A stretch of DNA of 18,088 nucleotides, taken from NCBI GenBank assembly GCA_910577915.1, contig CAJTOM010000054.1, positions 1-18,088 on the forward strand. The letters are read 5' to 3'. How positions within the stretch are numbered: position 1 is the first letter of the stretch; every line of letters starts with the position of its first letter. Positions 6,886 to 12,845 of this stretch are shown one piece after another. A model generated the notes under the pieces. It was not told where the DNA came from. It ran no database searches and saw only the letters and a list, made by a program, of their open reading frames with translations. A program made the translations under genes and the position numbers. The DNA comes from an uncultured Oscillospiraceae bacterium. Lineage in GTDB: Bacteria; Bacillota; Clostridia; Oscillospirales; Oscillospiraceae.

Positions 6886-7530
6886 ATGGCTTCTTTTTGG
6901 ACGGTGACCCTGGCCCTGGCGGAGGGCCTGGGCGCCACGGCAAAGCTCTTTGTCCTCACCCTGGTGTTCGCCCTGCCCCTGGGGCTGGTCATCTGCTTCG
7001 GCTCCACCAGCGCCTTCGCCCCCCTGCGCTGGCTGGTGAAGACGGTGGTGTGGATCATCCGGGGGTCCCCGCTGATGCTTCAGATTCTGATTGTCTACTA
7101 CGGCCCCGGACTGCTGCTGGGCCTGCCCCTGCTGCCCCGGTTTACGGCGGCGCTGGCGACCTTCGTCATCAACTACGCCTGCTACTTCTCTGAGATCTAC
7201 CGGGGCGGCATCCAGTCCATCCCCCGGGGCCAGTATGAGGCGGGGCAGGTGCTGGGCATGACCCGCAGCCAGATTTTTTTCCGGGTCACCCTGCTCCAGC
7301 TCATCAAGCGCATTGTGCCCCCCATGGGCAACGAGTTCATCACCCTGGTAAAGGACACCGCCCTGGTGCGGGTCATCTCGGTGTATGAGATCATCTGGAT
7401 GGGGGAGTCCTTCATCAAGAAGGGCATGATGTGGCCCCTGTTCTATACGGCGGTGTTCTATCTGGCGGTCAACGGGCTGCTGACCCTGCTGCTGGGCTGG
7501 TTTGAGCGGAAGCTGTCCTATTTTAAGTGA
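6886..7530 (+). CDS. amino-acid ABC transporter permease (214 aa)
   Basis: Inner-membrane subunit of the importer, of the HisM/GlnP (HEQRo) type. Hydrophobic segments lie at about residues 15-38, 48-78, 83-102 and 183-205. RGSPLMLQI is the conserved entry motif. The ATPase-coupling EAA loop reads YRGGIQSIPRGQYEAGQVLGM (split YRGGIQSIPR / GQYEAGQVLGM), followed by FFRVTLLQ. FITLVKDTALVRVISVYEI is the usual post-loop signature. The start at ATG 6886 has GGGAG about 9 nt upstream. It lies 67 bp after the binding protein, with the stem-loop between, and 12 bp before the ATPase. The length is typical. Confidence 0.94.
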   Translation: MASFWTVTLALAEGLGATAKLFVLTLVFALPLGLVICFGSTSAFAPLRWLVKTVVWIIRGSPLMLQILIVYYGPGLLLGLPLLPRFTAALATFVINYACYFSEIYRGGIQSIPRGQYEAGQVLGMTRSQIFFRVTLLQLIKRIVPPMGNEFITLVKDTALVRVISVYEIIWMGESFIKKGMMWPLFYTAVFYLAVNGLLTLLLGWFERKLSYFK

Positions 7531-7542
7531 GGAGGGCCGGAC

Positions 7543-8328
7543 ATGGCATTTTTACAGGTTTCCCACATTGAAAAGCGCTTTGGCCGGGTGGAGGTCCTCC
7601 GGGACATCAGCTTCACCCTGGACCAGGGCCAGTCCCTGGCCGTCATCGGCTCCTCGGGCAGCGGCAAGACCACCCTGCTCCGGTGCCTCAACTTCCTGGA
7701 GCGCCCCGACGGCGGGCGCATTACCGTGCGGGACGAGCTCCTCTTTGACGCTGCCGACCCCGCCGTCCAGAGTGAGGGGCAGATCCGCCGCAAGCGCCTC
7801 CACTTCGGCCTGGTGTTCCAGAGCTTCCACCTCTTTCCCCAGTACACCGCCCTGGAGAACGTCATGCTGGCCGGCTCCCTGCTGGCCAGGGAGCGGCCGG
7901 ACTACAAGGCCAACAAGCAGGCGATTCTCGCCCGGATCCGGGAGGAGGCGGTGGGGCTTCTGACCCAGGTGGGCCTCCAAAACCGGCTGGACAGCTACCC
8001 CCACCAGCTCTCCGGGGGGCAGCAGCAGCGGGTGGCCATCGCCCGCGCCCTGGCCCTGGAGCCGGACGTTCTCTGCTTCGACGAGCCCACCTCCGCCCTG
8101 GACCCGGAGCTCACGGGGGAGGTGCTGAAGGTGATCCGCTCACTGGCGGAGCGGGACACCACCATGATCATCGTCACCCACGAGATGGATTTCGCCCGGG
8201 ACGTGGCGGACCAGATCCTCTTCATGGACGAGGGCGTGATCGTGGAGCAGGGCCCGCCCTCCCAGGTGATCGAGCACCCCCGGGAGGAGCGCACCCGCCG
8301 GTTTTTGGCCCACTTCTCCAACAAATAG
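7543..8328 (+). CDS. amino-acid ABC transporter ATP-binding protein (261 aa)
   Basis: Cytoplasmic ATPase that powers the importer, of the GlnQ/HisP type. Walker A GSSGSGKT is at 36-43, the Q-loop is FQSFHLFPQYTALENV, and the signature LSGGQQQR starts at 156. Walker B LCFDEPTSALD carries Asp180 and Glu181, and the H-loop His is 213 in VTHEMDFARDV. The protein is somewhat longer than GlnQ (about 240 aa). The extra length lies between strand and Q-loop (LLFDAADPAVQSEGQIRRKR) and in the helical subdomain (ARERPDYKANKQ). The start has GGAGG about 8 nt upstream and the gene follows the permease by 12 bp. Confidence 0.95.
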   Translation: MAFLQVSHIEKRFGRVEVLRDISFTLDQGQSLAVIGSSGSGKTTLLRCLNFLERPDGGRITVRDELLFDAADPAVQSEGQIRRKRLHFGLVFQSFHLFPQYTALENVMLAGSLLARERPDYKANKQAILARIREEAVGLLTQVGLQNRLDSYPHQLSGGQQQRVAIARALALEPDVLCFDEPTSALDPELTGEVLKVIRSLAERDTTMIIVTHEMDFARDVADQILFMDEGVIVEQGPPSQVIEHPREERTRRFLAHFSNK

Positions 8329-8335
8329 ACGCGGC

Positions 8336-8370
8336 GGGAGCCGCCTCCGTTTTCCGTGGAGGCGGCTCCC
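8336..8370. terminator. stem-loop between convergent genes
   Basis: A perfect 13-bp stem, GGGAGCCGCCTCC (8336-8348) with GGAGGCGGCTCCC (8358-8370), loop 9 nt. It sits between the importer stop (8328) and the sipL-like stop (8375) and could serve both strands. Neither side has a clear U-run. Confidence 0.6.
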
Positions 8371-8374
8371 GAGC

Positions 8375-9919
8375 TTATCGCGCGCGGGGAATCAGCAGCA
8401 GCTTATCCGGGGTGATCTGGCTCTCGTCGTCCAGCTCGTTGACGGCGAGAATGCCCTCCCTGGTGGCCCGGTACTGCTTGGCGACGGACCACAGGGTTTC
8501 GCCGGAGGCCATCTTGCGCAGGATGAGGGAGGGGGCGGCGGCCCGGTCCCGGTCCTCCTCCTCGGTCTCGCCGCCGCTGACGCAGACGTGACGGCGGCGG
8601 CTGGAGGTGGTCATGGCGCACTCGATGGGGAAGCGCAGCTCGATGCCCTCGGGCATGATGTTGGCGATCACGTCCCCGTGACAGACGTCCTCGGCCTGGA
8701 GCTCCTCGCCGCCCGCCGGCAGGTCGGCGGGGCAGGAGACGGTGAACTCCCGGCGCACGCTGCCCAGCATGTCGTTCTCATCTAGGTACAGACACCGGGC
8801 CCACACCGGGAGCTTCAGCTCTCCGCCCTCCAGCTGTGCGCCGCCGCAGCCGATCTCCGTGTCCACCACCACCTTCACCGCCACGCCGGTCTCCAGGAGC
8901 TCCCTGGCGTTCTGCCGGCGGACCGTGCGCTGGCAGTCCTCGCTGAGCTCCAGCTCCGCCGTCTGGCAGGCCACCGGGGCGGCGGTGCTGTAGAGGTCGG
9001 CGATGAAGCTGATCTCCTCCCCCCGCCACACGCTGACCCTGGCCCGCAGCAGCAGATCCAGGGTGAGCACATAGGCGTCGTCCGGGCCGCTCTCGCTGCC
9101 GATGCGGCACTCGCAGCTGAGCAGGCGGTAGGCCGCCTCGCTCTCGCAGTCCTCATCGAAGCCGTTTCCCTCCAGAATCTGGGAGAAGGGCAGGTCCTGC
9201 TGGAGCAGGTTCAGCCTGCCGTCGGCCTCCTTGTAGAGCACCGAGGCGGAGATGAGCCCCTTTACCACCAGCTTGCTGCCGATCAGCTTGCTGTCGGTGC
9301 CCCGGATGTCCACACGGGCGGACAGAATCTCCTCCGCGCCGCCCCGGCCCGGCGACAGGGGCAGTTCCTCGGTGAAGGTGAACTCCTTCTCCCGCACCCC
9401 CGCCGCCACGCGGGTCTGCCGCCGCTCCCGCAGCAGCTGGATGCCCTCGCCCTCCTCCACGCCGGTGCACACCGACATGGACACATGGCGGCAGCCCATG
9501 GGGTAGAGCACCAGGTTGGCCCTGGTGAGCACCTTCCTGGGGTTGAGCACGCGGGTGTCGATGCTGCTCAGCTCCCCGCGGATGTCCAAAAATTCGCAGG
9601 CCACGTCCCCCTGCCCCTCGCCGTAGCACTGGAAGGGGATCTGGAAGCGGAGGGCGCAGGGGCCGTCCCCCTGGGCGGCGGCATCCGTCCGCTCCGGTAT
9701 GTACAGCACCGAGACCTCCACTGATCCGCTGGCGCAGAAGCGCCCGTCCCCGGTGAGCTCCCGGTTGGTCAGGCACACCACCCCCGTGGTGTCCACGATC
9801 CGCGCGATGTCCCCGCAGCTGTCGGGCACAATGTTCTCCCGCATGGTCTCGCAGGTAAAAGGGGTGAAGCGGAGCGGCTCATAGTAGTCGTGTCCGGCCT
9901 TTTGAAAGTTCAGTTCCAT
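8375..9919 (-). CDS. sipL: SipL-like spore coat protein, DUF3794 plus LysM (514 aa)
   Basis: In Clostridioides difficile, SipL binds SpoIVA through its LysM domain and is needed to localise the coat around the forespore. The architecture here matches. DUF3794 (SPOCS) repeats cover about residues 30-440, for example VVCLTNRELTGDGRFCASGSV near the N-terminus and VTCSP-like VSCPADLPAGGEEL later. A C-terminal LysM lies at 465-512 (MASGETLWSVAKQYRATREG, Trp477, ending PDKLLLIPRAR). The length is close to SipL (about 520 aa). There is no signal peptide, as expected for a mother-cell cytosolic protein. The start ATG 9919-9917 has GGGAGG 9 nt upstream. It lies 67 bp downstream of spoVM on the same strand, so the two are probably co-transcribed. 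A weak sigma-E-like -10 (CATAGACT) lies in the gap without a good -35. Other DUF3794-LysM proteins exist, but the neighbours favour SipL. Confidence 0.88.
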   Translation of the reverse strand: MELNFQKAGHDYYEPLRFTPFTCETMRENIVPDSCGDIARIVDTTGVVCLTNRELTGDGRFCASGSVEVSVLYIPERTDAAAQGDGPCALRFQIPFQCYGEGQGDVACEFLDIRGELSSIDTRVLNPRKVLTRANLVLYPMGCRHVSMSVCTGVEEGEGIQLLRERRQTRVAAGVREKEFTFTEELPLSPGRGGAEEILSARVDIRGTDSKLIGSKLVVKGLISASVLYKEADGRLNLLQQDLPFSQILEGNGFDEDCESEAAYRLLSCECRIGSESGPDDAYVLTLDLLLRARVSVWRGEEISFIADLYSTAAPVACQTAELELSEDCQRTVRRQNARELLETGVAVKVVVDTEIGCGGAQLEGGELKLPVWARCLYLDENDMLGSVRREFTVSCPADLPAGGEELQAEDVCHGDVIANIMPEGIELRFPIECAMTTSSRRRHVCVSGGETEEEDRDRAAAPSLILRKMASGETLWSVAKQYRATREGILAVNELDDESQITPDKLLLIPRAR

Positions 9920-9986
9920 CGTTGGCGTCCTCCCATAGTCGTGTTCAAGCTCTCGTTGCTCCCAGTCTATGAGGGGCCGCCCGGAT

Positions 9987-10061
9987 TCATTCCTTCATCC
10001 CGAACAACCTGCGCAGGATGCCGTTCAAAAACTTGGGGGATTTGACGACGACGATCTTCAT
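9987..10061 (-). CDS. spoVM: SpoVM, stage V sporulation peptide (24 aa)
   Basis: SpoVM is a tiny amphipathic helix made in the mother cell. It recognises the convex forespore membrane and anchors SpoIVA there. The peptide here is MKIVVVKSPKFL plus NGILRRLFGMKE. Aligned without gaps to the Bacillus subtilis peptide (recalled: MKFYTIKLPKFLGG then IVRAMLGSFRKD), it keeps Met1, Lys2, Lys7, Pro9, Lys10, Phe11, Leu12, Gly14, Ile15, Arg17 and Gly21. Pro9 is the residue known to set curvature recognition. The start is ATG 10061-10059 with a perfect AAGGAGG 5 nt upstream. It follows a 48-aa membrane protein gene by 13 nt and precedes the sipL-like gene. It is short enough that standard gene callers may miss it. 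Confidence 0.94.
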   Translation of the reverse strand: MKIVVVKSPKFLNGILRRLFGMKE

Positions 10062-10074
10062 AGCTACCTCCTTC

Positions 10075-10221
10075 TTATTTGCGCATGCAGCCTAGGCCGC
10101 AGCCGATCAGCAGAAATGCCACGAGGAACAGGAGGAACCCGGTGGGAAAGATCGCCGCGATCAGAATCCCCAGGCCCAGCGCGATGGCGCACAGCCCCAG
10201 TCCGCCGCATGATCTTCGCAT
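10075..10221 (-). CDS. 48-aa hydrophobic membrane protein upstream of spoVM
   Basis: I do not recognise a named family. The peptide begins MRRSCGGLGLCAIALGLG, continues ILIAAIFPTGFLLFLVAF and ends LLIGCGLGCMRK. It has a short basic N-terminus, one long hydrophobic span broken by a central FPTG (two re-entrant or closely packed helices), four cysteines and a basic C-terminus. The start ATG 10221-10219 is preceded by AAGGAGG about 9 nt upstream. The stop is 13 nt before the spoVM start, and the spoVM ribosome-binding site begins right after it, so the two are almost certainly co-transcribed. A role in the forespore membrane or coat base is inferred from position only. No convincing promoter was found in 10222-10320; a TATACT-like box lies near 10260. 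Confidence 0.8.
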   Translation of the reverse strand: MRRSCGGLGLCAIALGLGILIAAIFPTGFLLFLVAFLLIGCGLGCMRK

Positions 10222-10320
10222 TTTCCTTCGCCTCCTTACGCCTCTGACTATTACCAGTATATACAGGGAGGTTCCGGTTGGAGGCAGGGCGGTGCCTTTG
10301 ATACGCGGTCCTATGATGGA

Positions 10321-10360
10321 CGGCAGACGCCCCGGCGGAGAAATGCCGGGGCGTCTGCCG
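10321..10360 (-). terminator. strong stem-loop below the 154-aa lipoprotein gene
   Basis: A perfect 16-bp stem, CGGCAGACGCCCCGGC (10321-10336) with 10345-10360, loop 8 nt. It sits 42 bp past the lipoprotein stop on the minus strand and before the spoVM operon. The T-run (TTTT, 10361-10364) is on the plus-strand side, so on the minus strand it acts without a U-tract, or it blocks plus-strand read-through. Confidence 0.55.
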
Positions 10361-10402
10361 TTTTCGGTGTTTCTATGCAGGCCGGCGCGCTTCTGGGACC
10401 GG

Positions 10403-10867
10403 TCACCCCTCCTTGGAGAAGGTGAGGTGGCGGTACGCGTCCTCCGCCGCCTCCTTTGATACGGTACCCCCGCAGAGCACGCCGGTCTCGGCGCCGGGAA
10501 TTCGGAGCAAAAACAGGTACTCGTCAGCGCCGCCGCCGGTGTAGCAATAGAAATAGAAGGCAGGGTCCTCCTCCGGGGAGGCCTGGAAGATGGTCACATC
10601 CCCGCTGGTGGCGAGGCCGGCGGCGTAAGTGTCAAAGCCGTCCGCCTGCAGGAACTGGCAGAGGAGGACCGTCTCCCCGTCCTTTTTGACCGCCGGCAGC
10701 CCCTCCTCCTGGGAGAGCTTGTGGCCGTCGGAGCTGTTTAGTTCTACCTTGATCTGCTCCCCGTTGTCGATCTGGTAGGTGAGGGACATCTGCGTCCTGC
10801 AGGCCGTCAGCGCCAGCGCCAGCAGGAGGCACAGAAGGAGCGGAGCGCGCCGGAAACTTCGAAACAT
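10403..10867 (-). CDS. small lipoprotein of unknown function (154 aa)
   Basis: I do not recognise the family. The N-terminus is a classic lipoprotein signal: FRSFRR, a hydrophobic core, then lipobox LTAC, so the mature protein is anchored outside the cell membrane. The mature part is about 130 aa, without transmembrane segments or obvious catalytic motifs. It shows alternating beta-like stretches (LTYQIDNGEQIKVEL, PAFYFYCYTGG, YLFLLRIPGAETGVL). ATG 10867 is preferred over the upstream GTG at 10879, because AAAGGGTGG lies at proper distance only for the ATG. It has a strong sigma-A promoter at 10907-10935. It therefore looks vegetative, although it lies between sporulation genes. Confidence 0.75.
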   Translation of the reverse strand: MFRSFRRAPLLLCLLLALALTACRTQMSLTYQIDNGEQIKVELNSSDGHKLSQEEGLPAVKKDGETVLLCQFLQADGFDTYAAGLATSGDVTIFQASPEEDPAFYFYCYTGGGADEYLFLLRIPGAETGVLCGGTVSKEAAEDAYRHLTFSKEG

Positions 10868-10906
10868 AATAGAGGCCACCCTTTCATTACAGTGCGATTT
10901 TTCTGC

Positions 10907-10935
10907 ATTTTATCACCCCGCCCCCCGCCTGTCAA
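10907..10935 (-). promoter_or_regulatory. sigma-A promoter of the 154-aa lipoprotein
   Basis: On the minus strand, a perfect TTGACA (10935-10930), a 17-bp spacer and TAAAAT (10912-10907). Its -35 directly abuts the sigma-E -35 of spoIVA, which starts at 10936 on the other strand. Confidence 0.8.
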
Positions 10936-10964
10936 GCATATTTCCGGTCAGGCCTTCATACAGT
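10936..10964 (+). promoter_or_regulatory. sigma-E promoter of spoIVA
   Basis: GCATATT (10936-10942), a 14-bp spacer and CATACAGT (10957-10964). This fits the mother-cell sigma-E consensus (KMATATT, 14 bp, CATACAnT) at essentially every position. It is placed about 85 nt before spoIVA, a known sigma-E gene in Bacillus and Clostridia. Confidence 0.85.
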
Positions 10965-10987
10965 ACAACAGCGGAAAGAAACGGGGA

Positions 10988-11045
10988 AAACCTCCCATGC
11001 ACGGAGGTTTCACACCAAATTCGCGCGCAGCGGCGCATGGGAGGT
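10988..11045 (+). promoter_or_regulatory. spoIVA leader with two mutually exclusive stems
   Basis: Stem A: AAACCTCC (10988-10995) pairs with GGAGGTTT (11003-11010), loop 7 nt. Stem B: ACCTCCCATGC (10990-11000) pairs perfectly over 11 bp with GCATGGGAGGT (11035-11045), which is the spoIVA ribosome-binding site. Both use 10990-10995, so only one can form. Stem A leaves the ribosome-binding site free; stem B hides it. Whether it acts as a switch is inference. Confidence 0.55.
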
Positions 11046-11049
11046 AACT

Positions 11050-12528
11050 ATGACGAACACTGATCTCTATCAGGATATTGCCACGCGTACCGGCGGTTCC
11101 CTGTTCGTCGGGGTGCTGGGGCCGGTCAGAACAGGGAAGTCCACCTTTATTAAGCGGTTTATGGAGACCTGCGTTATCCCCAACATCGAAAACGTCTACC
11201 GCCGGGAGCGGGCCATCGACGAGCTGCCCCAGTCCGGCAGCGGCCGGACCATTATGACGGCGGAGCCCAAGTTTGTGCCCGAGGAGGCGGTGGACGTGAC
11301 GCTGGAGGGGGGCGCCACCTTCGCGGTGCGCCTCATTGACAGCGTGGGCTACATGGTCCGGGGGGCCATGGGGCAGTTCGAGGACGGGGAGCCCCGGATG
11401 GTGATGACCCCCTGGCTGGACCGGGAGATTCCCATGGCCGAGGCCGCGGAGATCGGCACCCGGAAGGTCATCCAGGAGCACTCCACCGTGGGCGTCGTCA
11501 TCACCACCGACGGCTCCATCACCGACATCCCCCGGGAGGACTACCTGGAGGCGGAGGAGCGGGTGATTACCGAGCTCCAGGAGCTGGGGAAGCCCTTCGT
11601 CGTCCTGCTCAACTCCACCGAACCCCACGGCGGCCGGGCCGCCAGCATCAGCCGGGACATCGAGAGCCGCTTCGGCGTCCGCTGCCTGCCGGTGAACTGC
11701 CTGGAACTGACGGAGGAGTCCATCACCTACATCATCAAGAGCATCCTCTACGAGTTCCCTCTGCGGGAGCTGCGCATTTTCCTGCCCGCCTGGGTGGACG
11801 CCCTGCCCATGGACCACGCCATCAAGCAGGCGGTCTACAGCGTGGTTCGGGAGGGCGGCGGCAAGGTGGGCCACATCCGGGAGGTGGAGCCGGCGGTCAA
11901 GGAGATGGGGGAGCAGGAGAACATCTCCCTGAGCCGGGTGCTGTCCATGGACCTGGGCCGGGGCGTGGCCTCGGCGGAGCTGCAGCTGCCCAGGGAGCTG
12001 TTCTATCAGACCCTCTCCAGCCAATCGGGCTTCACCGTAGCGGACGACGGGGATCTAATGGAGCTGCTGACGGAGCTGGCGGGGGTGAAGGCCCGGTTTG
12101 ACAAGGTGGCGGACGCCCTTTCCAACGTCTACGAGACCGGCTACGGCATCGTGATGCCCACCATGGAGGAGCTCCTGCTGGAGGAGCCGGAGGTGATGCG
12201 CCAGGGAGGCCGTTACGGCATCAAACTGAAGGCCAGCGCGCCCTCCATCCACATGTTCAAGGTGGACATCGAGTCCACTGTGTCCCCCATCGTGGGCAAC
12301 GAGAAGCAGAGCGAGGACATGGTCAACTACCTTATGGAGAAGTTCAGCGGCGACCCCGCGCAGATCTGGGAGAGCAACATCTTCGGCAGAAGCTTCCACG
12401 AGCTGGTCAACGAGGACCTCCAGGCGAAGCTGTACCGGATGCCCATGGACGCCCGGCTGAAGTTCCAGGAGACCCTGCAGCGCATCGTCAACGAGGGCAG
12501 CGGCGGGCTCATCTGCATCATTCTGTAG
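11050..12528 (+). CDS. spoIVA: stage IV sporulation protein A, coat morphogenetic ATPase (492 aa)
   Basis: SpoIVA polymerises, using ATP, into the basement layer of the spore coat on the mother-cell face of the forespore, anchored by SpoVM. It has 492 residues, the same as the Bacillus subtilis protein. Walker A GPVRTGKS is at 24-31 with Lys30 at the known catalytic position. Asp97 in LIDSVGYMVRG is the Walker B position. GRTIMTAEPKFVP spans the sensor-threonine region; Thr70 is kept, but the next residue, a second Thr in B. subtilis as I recall, is Ala71. The C-terminus ends GSGGLICIIL, as in the family. The start ATG 11050 follows GGGAGGT by a few nt. A consensus sigma-E promoter and a foldable leader lie upstream, and spoVM and the sipL-like gene lie about 1 kb away on the other strand. 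Confidence 0.98.
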   Translation: MTNTDLYQDIATRTGGSLFVGVLGPVRTGKSTFIKRFMETCVIPNIENVYRRERAIDELPQSGSGRTIMTAEPKFVPEEAVDVTLEGGATFAVRLIDSVGYMVRGAMGQFEDGEPRMVMTPWLDREIPMAEAAEIGTRKVIQEHSTVGVVITTDGSITDIPREDYLEAEERVITELQELGKPFVVLLNSTEPHGGRAASISRDIESRFGVRCLPVNCLELTEESITYIIKSILYEFPLRELRIFLPAWVDALPMDHAIKQAVYSVVREGGGKVGHIREVEPAVKEMGEQENISLSRVLSMDLGRGVASAELQLPRELFYQTLSSQSGFTVADDGDLMELLTELAGVKARFDKVADALSNVYETGYGIVMPTMEELLLEEPEVMRQGGRYGIKLKASAPSIHMFKVDIESTVSPIVGNEKQSEDMVNYLMEKFSGDPAQIWESNIFGRSFHELVNEDLQAKLYRMPMDARLKFQETLQRIVNEGSGGLICIIL

Positions 12529-12626
12529 GGAAGGGGAACACCGTCAGCGCTGGACCTCCTCCGCGCCGGCACAGGGCTCTGCTCTGCATCTTCCGCGGCC
12601 CGCGCCGGACGCGCTGTTCTGAGGGC

Positions 12627-12664
12627 CGCTTCTATCCCCGCGGGAGTCTGCGGGGATAGAAGCG
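12627..12664 (+). terminator. stem-loop after spoIVA
   Basis: A perfect 15-bp stem (12627-12641 with 12650-12664; core CTTCTATCCCCGC), loop 8 nt, about 100 nt past the spoIVA stop. There is no U-run, so it is a probable but atypical terminator. Confidence 0.5.
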
Positions 12665-12770
12665 CCGCGCCGTCTCCGCCGCGCCGGCTGCCGCCATTGC
12701 AGCAGAAAACCGGCGGCCGCACAAGGGGGGAGGCGCCGCCGCCGGCCGACAAATCCCCCGAAAATCCCCC

Positions 12771-12799
12771 TTGTTTTTTCCTGCGGGCTATAGTACAAT
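12771..12799 (+). promoter_or_regulatory. sigma-A promoter of the aminotransferase
   Basis: TTGTTT (12771-12776), a 17-bp spacer and TACAAT (12794-12799), about 47 nt before the start codon. Confidence 0.7.
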
Positions 12800-12845
12800 A
12801 GGGGGCATCATCACCCCCCTGGGGATCACAAGGAGAGTGGGTAAA

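Larger units (their letters stand above)
12529..12845. other. GC-rich intergenic region between spoIVA and the aminotransferase
   Basis: No supported gene on either strand. It contains a stem-loop after spoIVA (12627-12664), GC-rich filler, and the aminotransferase promoter at 12771-12799. Confidence 0.5.

Noticed and set aside
9938..9945. A separate sigma-E promoter just upstream of the sipL-like gene (CATAGACT-like box in the 9920-9986 gap)
   Set aside because: The -10 is partial and no acceptable -35 is found 13-15 bp upstream, so co-transcription with spoVM is the simpler reading.
10079..10459. A 126-codon plus-strand frame across the spoVM upstream region
   Set aside because: It is antisense to the 48-aa gene, runs through the 16-bp stem-loop and lacks a ribosome-binding site.
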